Shown one piece after another: positions 48,001 through 60,000 of a DNA stretch of 64,000 bases. The notes beneath the pieces are model-generated. The model searched no databases. It was not told the DNA's origin and saw only the letters and a list, made by a program, of their open reading frames with translations. The stretch comes from CANRIN01 sp964493515 (GTDB taxonomy: Bacteria > Bacillota > Clostridia > Oscillospirales > JAAYOS01), in assembly GCA_964493515.1 (NCBI GenBank), contig CAZBNJ010000001.1, forward strand, positions 1 through 64,000, given 5' to 3'. Made by a program: the position numbers and the translations under genes. Numbering within the stretch: the stretch's first letter is position 1; the number at the start of each line of letters is the position of its first letter.

Positions 48001-51000
48001 GATGCCGTAGTCGTCCTGCGGCTTCTTGTTGGTCGTCTCCGGGTCGGTAACGGTCAGGTAGACGCCGGTGAGCAGCGTCGCGTCCTCAATGGCGCGCTTC
48101 GCCACACGGACAGCCTTTTCGGCGTCCGCGACATTCTTCTTTAGCTGCGCTATCGCTGCGTCGCTCGCGTCCTCATCCGCCTCGTCGAGTGCCTTCAGCG
48201 CAGCCTCGAGCGCACGGTTCGCGTTGGTCAGGTCAAGCGCCAGACCGCCCTTGCCGTCAACATTTGCGCCGTTTATCCTGCGGTTCTCCTCGTTATAGGC
48301 GTTCACCAGCGCGACGCGCAGATCCTCCGCCGCCGCCGTGACAAGCACGCCTTCCGCCTTCTGTGCATCCTCCGCGCGCTTGACCGCCGCCTGCTTGCCC
48401 GCCTGCGAGCAGAGCATATTCGCAATGGTGCCGAGCGGGTTCGCGGTCATCTCATAGCTGCCGTCGCTGGACGGGACAGCCTCGTAGTTGCCGACTATCG
48501 TGACGCTCGACGTGCTCGACGGATCGACGACCGCCATGTACAGCGGACTCCACGCGTCGTGCTTGGTCTTGTAATCCTGCTCGAGTGCCGCTATCGCGTC
48601 GGCGATCTCGGTGTCGGTGGTCGTGTCGGTCACGGTGATGCCGATGATGTTGCCGAGCGCGGTCTGCGCCGCAGCGACAACCGCCGCCAGCTTCGCAAGC
48701 TCGGTCTCGTCCTTGCTGTCTAGTCCGGCGTAGTCGGTGTATGCCTTCTGCGCGTCGGCAAGCGTGGTCTGCGCGGCAAGCGCCGACTGCCACTTGGAGT
48801 ACGCGTTGTATGCCGCAAGACCCGGCTCGATGGTCGGCGTGAACTGCGCCATCAGCGCCGTCTGGTATACGGTGGTGGTGTTCGGGTTCTTGCCGTCGGC
48901 GGTGGAGACGGTGCCGTCCTTGTTCGGCAGTCCGACGCCCTCGACGGTGGAGACGGTCTCCGCAGACACGCCGTAGAAGGTCTTGAAGCGGTTCTGCCAC
49001 AGCGTCGCGGCATCCTGAAGCGCCTTCTGCGAGTTCAGCAGGGTGGTGAGTATCTGCGCGAACAGCTCGTCGGTGTCCTCGTTCGGCTTGCTGCCGTGCA
49101 TCAGCTCATATTCCTCGATGTACTTGGTGTACTTGTCGAAGTTCTCCTTGTAGACCTCGCCCGCGCTGTACGCAGCCGCACCGAGCGCCGCGATGTCCGA
49201 CGTCTCCTTCTTTATGCGGTTCTGCGCCGCTGCAAGTGCGGTACGCGCCGCGGCAAGCGTGTTCTGCGCGGTGGTCGACTGTCCGCTGACGCTGACATAC
49301 CTGTCATACAGCGACTTGAGCGTGGCCTTGTCGCCCGCCGCGTTGTACGCGAAGGTCTGATTCTCGTTTGCTGCGCCCTCGGCGACCGGATACTCGCCAA
49401 GCAGCTTCTGCCAATTCGCGTAGTGCTGCTGTGCGCTGGCAAGCAGTCCGGGCACGGTGTCGCCGTACTCGTCGACGACAGTCTCGTCGATTATCTGGTG
49501 ATAGTTGACCAGAACCTCGGCGCGCAGCCGTTCAAGCTCTTTTATCTTGTCCTCGAGCGTCTCCTGCGCGACCTCTATCCAGTCGGGCTGCAGCTCGAAC
49601 GAGGTCACGACCTCAGCCACGGTCATCTGCTCGGCAATCGCGCTTCTGATGTCCGCCTCGGTCGCGGCTATCTCCGCCGCAGTGAGACCCTGCTTTACGG
49701 CGGCGTCGGCCTTCCACGCGTCCAGCATATCCTGGCTGAACTTGACCGGATCCCTTCCGTCCATGGTCACACTCATCAGCGTGCGCAGCTCGCTTGCGAT
49801 GTCCGCTTCTGTCGGCGGCTCCTGCTTTATCTCGGTGCCGAACTTCGCGCCCTCGGCGCGCAGCTCCCTGTACAGGGCGTTGTCCGCCTTGCTCGACGTA
49901 GTAGACGCCGCCGGATCGTAGCCCGCGCCCATGACGCTCATTATCGTGGTGCGCCACTTGCTCGTCACGTCGCGCTCCCAGTTCGCCGCGATGTCATTAC
50001 GGCCGTAAGCGTATGCGACCTCTGCGGCCTCGAACAGAGCAGTCTTCAGCTCGTTCGACGTCACATACATCGTGTTATAGGTGCTTGCCGCAGTCGCCGC
50101 GTTGTAGTTGTTCTTCTCGAGCCAGTCGCTCACCGCGTTGCTTGCCGTGAGCATCTCGGTGTAAGTCTCATACGCCGCCTGGAACTCCGCGGGCGCGTCG
50201 TCGGCCTTCATCTTGTCAACGACGTTCTCGTTCCACGCCTTCTCCTTGGTCGCAAAGTTCGCCGCAGCGTCGGCATAGACGAGCTGCACTATCACCGAGT
50301 AGTCGGTGCCGTCCGGCTTCTTGCCCGTCTCGATGCCCGGGAACGCGGCCTTTATCTGGTCAAGCTCGCTCTTCGCGGCGTTGTACTCGTTCCAGTATCC
50401 GGTCGCAAGCTCCATCGCCAGAGTTATCTGCGACAGACTGATCTCCCACGCCTCCTGCGCGGTGGAGGTCTTTTCGGTCAGCGCGGTATACTCGCCGTAC
50501 AGCTTGTAGAACTCGATGCGCGACTTCTCCGCGTCGTGCCACTTTACAAGCAGCTCGTCGTAGCTCGCGTTCGCCTTTTCGATGAGCAGCTTCTTTGCGT
50601 AGGCATACGCGCCGTTATAGCGGTGCTGGAGCTGCTGCCAATCGGGATCGTAGCGGGTGGCGTACTTGTGCACCGAGCTGTATCCCTCGTCGACCAGCTC
50701 GCTCAGACGGTCATACTCGACCGCCGCGAGGTAGCGATAGCGCACCGGAAGCGCGATATTGGTTATGTTCGTCTCGTTCTCATTCTCGAACTTGAACGCG
50801 CCCGCCTCATATGCCGCGTCGAACGCTCCCGTGTAGGAGTCGACGATGCGCTCTGCGAGGTCGCCGAAGCCGAACTCGTCGAGTGCGTTCACGGCGGTCT
50901 CGATAGTCTTGTCGTCCGCGTCCGCGCCGATATTCTTGGTCGTCTCGAGTATCACGCCGAGGCCGCCGAGCAGTCCGTCCACATCCTCGCCGAGCATGTA

Positions 51001-54000
51001 GATGTGCGGCAGGATGCCGTCGGTGGTGACGAGCGTCTTGTTCTCGCCGTCACCGGTGACGCCGGTGATGCGTCCGTTCTCCTCGTACTCCATCGTCATG
51101 AGCACCATATGGTTGTTGCCCATGCCGAGTCCGACGACCGAGTGCATGTAGTCGCCGCCCTCGTGATCGCCGTCGCCGTAAGTGTTCAGCATCGGCTGCG
51201 GGAAGTCCGCCATGCTGTTCATGCGGGTGTTGTCGCGACCGATGAGTCCGAGGTAGCTGCTGCCGGACACGAATACCAGTCCGCTGGCGGTCAGCACCGC
51301 CATGTTGTTGTCGGTTATGACAAGCTCCATCGCGCCCTGGATGCCGGGCACGCGTGCCGGATAGGAGTACTGGTTGGTGTTTGCGAACGCGCCGAGGCGG
51401 TGGTTGAGGTTCGAGTCGCCCCAGACATAGACTTCGCCGTTCTCGGTTATCGCGGCGGAGCTGGAGCCGGACGCGAACACGCGCAGTATGCGACCGGTGC
51501 TCTCGTCGCCGAGGTAGCCGACGCCGCCCGGTCCGGCGACCATCGTCGGCACCGCGTAGGCAGTGACGTCGCTCGAGTCCGCTCCGCGCAGACCCAGGCT
51601 CGAGTAGCTGTTCAGACCCCATGCGTACACGCGGTCACCGACCGTCGCGAGCGCGTGATTGTCGCCCGCCGCGACCGACAGCACTCCGGTCAGGTTCTGA
51701 CCGTTCGCCATCTTGACCGGGACGTAGACGGTGCTCTGCTTCTCGCTGAGGTTCAGCTGACCGAGCTGTCCGTTCTGGTTCGAGCCCCAGGCATACGCAC
51801 GGCCCTGGCTGTCCACAGCCACGCTGAACGCGAGACCCGCAGCGACCTGCGGCGCGACGCCCAGCCTCGAGTTGCGCTTGTACACGCGCGTCGATTCGGT
51901 CCTGGTCTCGACCAGCTTATACAGCTTGCCGCCCGCCTGAGCCTTGTCCTCGTCGGTCACATGGGTGACGATGCGGCTGACGGTGGTCTTGAATTCGGTG
52001 ATAACGCCGTCTGCGGCACGCGAGTATCTGGTGGTGCTCGACTCGTTCGCGGCGCTCGACTCGGGATCGTCGCCGGGCTGGAGATCCTCGTCGCCGATGT
52101 AGCTGGTCGCGGTCGTCGGCTTGCTCGAGGTCGATATCTCGTCGAAGAAGTATCCGGCGTAAGGCAGGACCTCAACGTCCAGATAGGTCTGGAGATACAG
52201 GTCGTCGAACTCCTTCTCGTACACGACTATCTTTGCCGTGCCGACGCCGACATAGGTCATCTCGCCGTACTCGTCCACCGTCACGACCGTCTCGTCGGTC
52301 GAGGCAAACAGGTACTGCGCCTTCTCGTTCATGTCAAGCGGCAGCTCATAGTAGGCGTTGAACTGCTTGATGTACGGATTTATGCGCCAGCCGGAGACTA
52401 TGTTCGTCGCGCCGGTGTACGGCAGGACGTAGACATAGCGGTTGGCGACAACGCCGTCAAGCTCGTTTGCGAGCGCCAGCTCATAGTTGTAGGTGTATCC
52501 GGGCAGGTCGCGGTAGGTCGCGTCCTCGCCGTCGCGCTTGTGGAGCACGTCCGCGCCGATGACCAGGTTGCCGAGCTGACCGTAGTCGCTCTGACCCCAT
52601 GTCAGGAAGTCGCCGTTGGTCAGGACCGCGGCGCTGATGCCGTCGTCGCGCGACTCGCTCGAGCCTATTGAGGCTATGCGCAGGCCCTCGCCGGTGTCCA
52701 CCGACACGACGCCGCGCAGGATGCTCATTTCGGTCTCCATCATGCCCGGATCGATCACTTCGCCGGTTATCGGGTCGACGGTGTCGTCGACCTCCAGTGC
52801 CTCGCCCGCACGGATGAAGCTGAAGTAGCTGCGGGTATCCGACGAGCCGTCGCCAAGCTGTCCGGTCGTTCCCACGCCGGTCGAGACCGCGAATGTCTCG
52901 GTGGTGCCGTCGGCAAGCAGGAACCTGACCAGCGCGACGGTGGTGGTGCCGCCCATCGGCGTGACGCTGAGTATCTTCGCGCCGTCGAGGTTGAAGCTCT
53001 TGCCCATTCCCTCGGTCTCGCTTATCGTCTTTGCGAGGTTGGAGAAGTAGCTGGTGCTCGTCAGATTGTTGTTTTCGACGTAGTTCATCGCCACATCGTA
53101 GTTCTCCGCCGCCGGAGTGCCCATGCCGAGAGCACCGGTGGTTGCCTTACCGGTGTGGTTGAGTGTCGTATCGAATGTGCTGAGGTCGCCGCCGCGCGCG
53201 TAGATGTCGCCGTCCTCGGTGCTCGCGAATATCACGCCGGTCGTGCCCTCGATGTCGGTTATGCGGCTGTCGATTCCGGTGCTGGCGTTCTCCATCGAGT
53301 AGGTCTTTTCGGCGGCGTTCCAGGTCATCAGATGGCCGTAGAGGTCAAGCAGGTAGCTCGACGAGCCGTTCACCGCCGCGACATCGAACACGTCGGCTAT
53401 CGGCAGCATCTTCGGCGTGTAGTTCGGATCCGCAAGCGAGCTGCCGGTGCCGAACTGCATCGACGACGCGCTGCCCCAGTAGAACAGGTCGCCCAGCTCG
53501 CTGACGGCTATCGCGTAGCCCTCGTAGCCGTTGGCGGTGTGATAGCTTCCGGTGTAGATGTCGGCAATGCGCACCTGCCTGTCGGGATCGCCGAAGGTAT
53601 GAGTGTTGGTGAAGTGCTCGACAAGCGTCGGCGTGCCGTAGGTGGTCTTGACAACAACGCCGCTCGCGTCGGTGTAGGTCAGATCGGCGACCTGGCCGTG
53701 CTGATTCGAGCCCCACGCCCAGACGCTTCCGTCGGTGTCGATGGCAAGCGCGAAGTCGATACCCGCGGCGAGCTTGACGATGCGGACGTTCTCGGTCACG
53801 GCGACATAGTTGTTCGTCAGCGCCGTGCGCACCGTGTAGCTGCCCGTCTCATAGGTGTAGTCATACTCGCCCGGCGTGTAGACGCTCTTGAGCTTGCCGG
53901 TGGCGGTCGCGCCCGGCTTCAGCTCGTAGCGGACCGTCTTGTTGAACTTCAGCTTGGTCGGACGGCTCTCCAGTCCGCCGACGCTGCCCGTGCCTATACC

Positions 54001-57000
54001 GAGCTGGCCGTAATCGTTGCGGCCCCACGCCCAGACGGTGCCGTCCGCCTTCAGCGCGAGCACGAAGTCCTCGCCAACCGCGACCTGGGCATGCGCCACA
54101 AGCTGCTGCTCGGTGGTGAAGGTGTAGTTGAAGTTGACGTCCTTCGCAACTGCGGTCGGGGTTTCGACCTCGTCCGCGTGGATCTCGTTGAAGTAGCTGT
54201 ACTCGTACGGCTTGAGCACGGTTATGCCGAACTCGAGCGTACGGGTGGTCGCGGCGTCGCTGACCGTCACGAGTATCTTGGTCTGACCGTAGCCGACCGC
54301 CGTGACGATTCCGTTCGCGTCCACGGTCGCGACGGTGGTGTCGAGCGACTTGTAGCTGACGTTGTAGCCCGCAGTCCTCGCCGCGGTCAGTCCCTTGTGG
54401 ACCGTCGGCGCGGAGTGGAGCAGGTTGAAGCCCTTGGACACGGTGTAGTTCGCCGCGAGGTCGAAGGTCGAGGCCGCGTCAACAAAGTTGTTGTTATCGG
54501 TAACCTTTGCGAGATCCTCCGCTATCGACAGCGGGATCCACGAGCGCTCGCCGTCGACGGTGAACAGCTCCGCCGAAAGCTTTGCGAGCGTCGAGTACGG
54601 GGTGTTCTCGCCGATGCGTCCTATCTGACCCGCCGAGTTGTCGCCGAAGCTCCAGACACGTCCGTCGCGGTCGACGAAGCTGGTGAAGTATCCGCTCGCC
54701 GATATGCCGGCGCTCAGCACGTCCTTGACCACGCCCGAGGCGGTGGTGGAGGAGGTGTTGGTCGGCGCGATGGTGTAGACAAGGTTGCCGTCGACCGGGC
54801 TGTTGTCCTGGAAGCCGACGCCCAGCTCGCCGTACTTGTTGTCGCCGCCGAGCATCATCAGCCAGCCGTTGGCGTCGAGCATCGCAAGCGAGTTGCCGCC
54901 GCCGATGGTCATTATGCCGCCCTTGTAGCCTATCGGGTTAGTCTTCGGGTCTATCTCCTCCTTGGTGGAGGTCAGACGCTCGGGCAGGGTGATGTATGTA
55001 CGGCTGTCGTTTACCAGGCCGTCGTTGTAGCCCCAGACGTACACGTTTCCGGTTATGTCGTTCTCGTGCGCCACGTTGCCGACAAAGACGTGCATCGTCG
55101 GCGACTGGAGCATGATGTAGCTGGTCGCGGCTGCGAACCTGTTGCCCGCGGCGACGCTCATCGAGCGGTACGGCATCGCGACCGAGCCCTGCGCTCCGGT
55201 GTTCGTCTCGTTGCCGAACTCATAGTTGCGGTTCGAGCCGGTGGCGCTTATCGAGCCGTTGCCGCCGAGAGCGTATGCGGTCGCCGAGCCGCTTGCGGAT
55301 ACCGCCGCGACTATTCCATTCGAGCTGCGCATCGCCACCGGACGCGAGAAGTACTCCGCCGACTGCGTGTTTATCTGATAGTTCACGTTGTCGCCGGTAC
55401 CGTACAGGTTCGACGAGATGCGATGCTGCTTTGTCACATATTCGATAGTGCCGTCCTCGGCGCGCATGGCGTCCTCGGTGCGGTAGTAGGCGCTGCGGAG
55501 CATTATCGCAAATCCGTGGCCGTCATCCTCGCCGCCGACAGCGATGTCGACGACCTCCTGGATGAAGTTCGACTTGTAAGTGGACACCGTTCCCGCCGGC
55601 GCAAGCACCTGCACCGCGTACGGATAGCGGGTGAAGTACATATCGGTGCGCACCGCGTCCTGACCGAGCTGTCCGCGGTCGTTGCGGCCCCATGCCCAGA
55701 CGGTGCCGTCGTTCTTCAGCGCGTAGACGAAGTTTCCGGCCGCGTCTATCTTGCGGACGTTGTTCAGGTAGCCGAGCACGACATCGCCCTCAGCGAAGAA
55801 CTCGGTCACATCGACGCCGTTCTTCTTGCCCACGACCACATATTCGCCCTTGACGCCGTCCTTGGTGTCGGTGCCCTTGGCGTAACGGACGGTCTCGTCC
55901 GCGTTGTACATGACCGAGCGCACCTGCTGCGGCGTGGAGTAGCTGCCGTAGATGCTGCCTATGCCCAGCTCGCCCCACTCGTTGGTGCCCCACGTCCAGA
56001 CGGTGCCGTCGCCTGCGAGCGCCGCCGAGAAGCTGGTGCCGCTTGCAATCATCGGGAAGGAGACGCTCGTGCCGTGTCCGTATCCGACGTTTCCGAGCGA
56101 CGTGTTCGTCTTGTCCTTGTTGTACTTGCCGGTCTTTACCTCGGTCTGCGCGGTGTACGCGTCATAGATGTCCTGCCAGTAGCCGCCGTCGATGCCGATG
56201 ACATCGGTGTGCAGCCACGCGGGCGCGTTCGACGGAGTGCCGGCGCGGTAGACCGACGCGTACTTCTCGTCGAAGTTGGCCGAGTCGACCAGCTTGTTCA
56301 GATCCTCATAGATCTCGCCCGTCTCGCTGCGATGCGGCACGGTGATAGTGTTCTTCTCGGTCACCTCGTCCGCGGGACGTACCTCGACCTTTATCGCGCC
56401 GACTATCAGGCTGTCGTTTGCGACCGACACGATGATATAGCTGGTGCCGGCGTGCAGTCCGGTGATGCCCGGGCGCTTGTCGCACTGGTCGATGAGCGGG
56501 TCGATTATCGGGTCGCCGTCCATGTTCAGGTCGTAGTAGCTGACCTTGACTATGTCGTTGTAGCTTATCTTGTAGCCGGTAAGCTCGGCGGCCTCCTGCG
56601 GAGTGTACAGGCTTCCGGTGCTCTGGTTCGTCTTGGTTATGACGTTGGTGAGCATACGCTCCTCTTCGGTCCAGTCGCTGTCCACCGCGTCGTCCCACGC
56701 GAACCACGCAAGCTCCTGATTCTGGCTGTCGCTCTCGGCATCCTGGAACACGTTGAACGCGGAGATGACCGGCGTTGTGTCGAAGTAGAAGGTCTCACCC
56801 TCGCGCACCGACACCGAGTAGTCCTCCATGATGAAGTAGCTCGCGCCAACGCGCACCGGAACGTCGGTCGGGTTGGAAGTGCCGTCGCCCAGACGTCCGC
56901 GCATGTTCGAGCCGTAAGCCCACAGCGAGCCGTTGTCCTTGAGGAATATCGAGTGTCCGTCCACAGCTGAGACCGAGTTCTTGACCTCGACGACGCCGCT

Positions 57001-60000
57001 CATCGCGGTGCCCTCGATGTCGGTCGAGCCGCTCGACACCTGACCCTCGATGCCCCAATAGCGGCGGGTCTCGTCGTTGACATACAGCCGCTTCGCATCA
57101 TCGTAGCCGCGGTTCACGCCCGCCACGTTGTTGCGGTAGTACTCGGCGGTAAGCACGGCGAGCATCTCACCTATCGGCTTGTGCACGGTCGAAGTCGCTA
57201 TCGACTGCTTCTCGCCGTTTATCGCGAGCTTCGCGTCATAGGTGTAGTAGGTATCGGTCCTGTCGCCGTTCAGCTTGTAGTACCAGTCGGAAGCCGTCTC
57301 ACCGAGGTCGGTGTACAGCGTCGCGGTCTCGGTGACTGCGCTGTCGCCCGTGCCGGAGGTGATGACCGTGATGGTGTTCGCGTCCTCCGAGGTGTAGAAC
57401 TTGTCGTTCTTGGCGTTCATGTCGCCCTGGCCGAGTCCCGGGCCGTACAGCGGGGTATCCTCGCCCGGCTCGGCGTCCGGATTGTATATCTCGAACATGC
57501 CGACCGACCACAGATAGCCGTCGTTGTAGCCGACCTGGAGGTACTCGGAGATGTCCGCAGTCTGCGGGAACGCCACGCTCAGGTCGGTGATGTAGTAGTC
57601 GTAACCGACCGGACGGTCGCCGCCGTACAGTATGTTGTTGATGAACATAAAGTCGGTCGCGGTGGTAAAGCCGATAACCACCGAGGTCGTGTCATACTTC
57701 GCCGCGCCGACAAGTCCGTCCTTGCCCGCGTTCGGAAGCATATTCTCGTAGACCGTCCAGTAATCGCTCGACGGCGCAGTGACGTTCGAGGTGGACAGCG
57801 GCACGAACTTCGACTCGTTGCCGTACTTGTCGACCCTCGTCATATATCCGACCACGTCGCCGTTTGACACGACCACGGTGTAGCCGTCTATCTGCGCTAT
57901 GCCGCGGCGGACGTCATTCATCTCGATAAGCTCATCCGGGTCGGCGTGGGCGTAGATGCCCGCGTTCGGGTTCTGCTCGTCGTAAGGCAGGCTCGACGGA
58001 TCGTCCGGATCGTACAGCTGCTTGGTGTACACCTTCTCGTGCTCGACGTTGTTGTCCGGATCGTACACGTCGCGGAAGTCGACGCCCTGCGTGAGCGTGG
58101 TTCCGTTGAAGCTGACGACCGTGCCGTCATCCTGAATGAGCGACACATCGACCATGTACCTGCCGTGCTTGATGAAGCCGGTGCCCTCCTTCGGGCCGTA
58201 GATATAGCCGTAGCTGAGGTGCTCGTAGGTCTTAGGCTGCGCGTAGTTCTCGATAACGCCGCTGACGCGCTCGAACATGTCGCCGTTCACCTTGGTCACG
58301 ACCTCGGTCGTCTCGTCGGTGTACGGGTCGGTCTCCTCGGTTATCGTGTCCGCGATGACCGCGACATACTCGCCGTACTCATCCTGGACAAACTCATAGT
58401 AGTAGCTGTATATCGGTATGCGGACGGTCGTCATCGGCGGCTGGCCGAATCCGCCGTAGCCCGGCTCGGGATCGGGCGTATCGCCGCCCTCTTCGCCCTC
58501 GGTCTCGCCGGCAAAGAGGCTTATCTCCGTGTATCCGGTGACTATGGCTATCTTGTTGTGATACGCCGCCATCGGCAGGTCGCCGGTGATTATCTCGTAC
58601 TCGTCATACTCGGCGTCGCCGTCCTCGGTTATGAACTCGCCCCTTGCGTTCGCGAGCCTGAAGCCTTCGTATTCGTCCTCGCTGACGACGCTCGCGCCGA
58701 ACAGACCGGTGTTCGCCTTGCGGACAACGCCCACGCCCTCGAGTATGGTATGGACGTAGGTATTGGTGTCGTATGCCGCAACGGGCAGCTCCTCGTCGTC
58801 CTCGCCGTCCTCGCCGACATTCGGCAGCTCGGGAGCAATCGTCTCCTGGCTTATGACCGTGCCCGCAAACGTGGGCAGATCCGCGATGTTCGCCACGATG
58901 TCGTAGCGCTCGGCGGTCACGATAATGCCGGCGCCCGTCTCATCGACCATCTGCTCGCCCGCGTAGATTATACGGTCGTGCTGTCCGTTGGCGTAGCGGG
59001 TGTCGTTATACTGGTCGTAGATTCCGCCCCACGTCTTGACCTGACCGCGCACGGTCAGCGCGACCGCGTTGTACACGCCGCCGCTGACGGTCAGTGCGCG
59101 TCCGCCGAGCGTTGCGCGCTCGATGGTCTCGCGGGTGCTGTATCCGCCGTACGGGTTGTAGCTGTCGTTGTTCTCGCCCCAGGTCATTATCTGACCGTCG
59201 CGCTTGATGACGCGCATATTCGCGCCGATCTTGTCCTCGGACAGCGTGTACGCGTCGCGCAGCGTCGACTGGCTGTTCGAGATGTTGACCGGCAGGGTCA
59301 TGACCTGCGTCGCGACGCCCAGCGACTGCGGGTTCGCGCTCGGATCGACCACGCCGTGGTAGTTGTAGCCCCACTCGAATATGCGTCCGTCGACGTCCAT
59401 CGCCGCCGAATACTGGCGGGTGGTGGTTATGTTCATCGACGAGCCGGTGTAATATCCGACGGCGTTGCCCGAAGCGGCGATGTCGATTATCTTGGAGCTT
59501 GCCGAATCCGCGCCCAGCATCGCGCCGTCCTTGGCGAAGTTCGAGCCTCGCACCAGCTGTGCCGAGTAGTACGCCTTGGTGACCAGCGATCCGACGCCGA
59601 TAGCGCCGCGGCTGTTGTCGCCCCACGCGTACACGCGGCCGTCCTCGGCAAGCGCCAGGTTGTGCGTTGCGCCCACCGCTATCTTGATTATCCTGCCGGT
59701 GCCCGAGCTGTCTGCGCCGAGCGGCTCATAGCTGCCCTCGCCGTTCTCGTTGACCTTGTAGACGGTGACCTCGATCGGCACGTTCGAGTAGGTGGTGCTG
59801 CGCTCGACGCCGAGCTGTCCGAGGCTGTTGTCGCCCCACGCCCAGACGGTGCCGTCCGACTTGAGCGCCACGGTGTGATACGCGCCGACGCCTATCATCG
59901 GGAAGGTGATGTCGCGGATTTCCTTGTCCTCCGCATCCGGAGCGACGCCCACGCGGAAGTAGCCCACGTTGCCGCGAGCATCGGTCGCTATGATGTAGCT

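Noticed and set aside
14662..48144. Plus-strand open frame of more than 11,000 codons
   Set aside because: Same cause as above. The plus-strand translation shows no recognisable family, while the minus-strand reading gives clear RCC1, Ig-like and sandwich domains in one frame.
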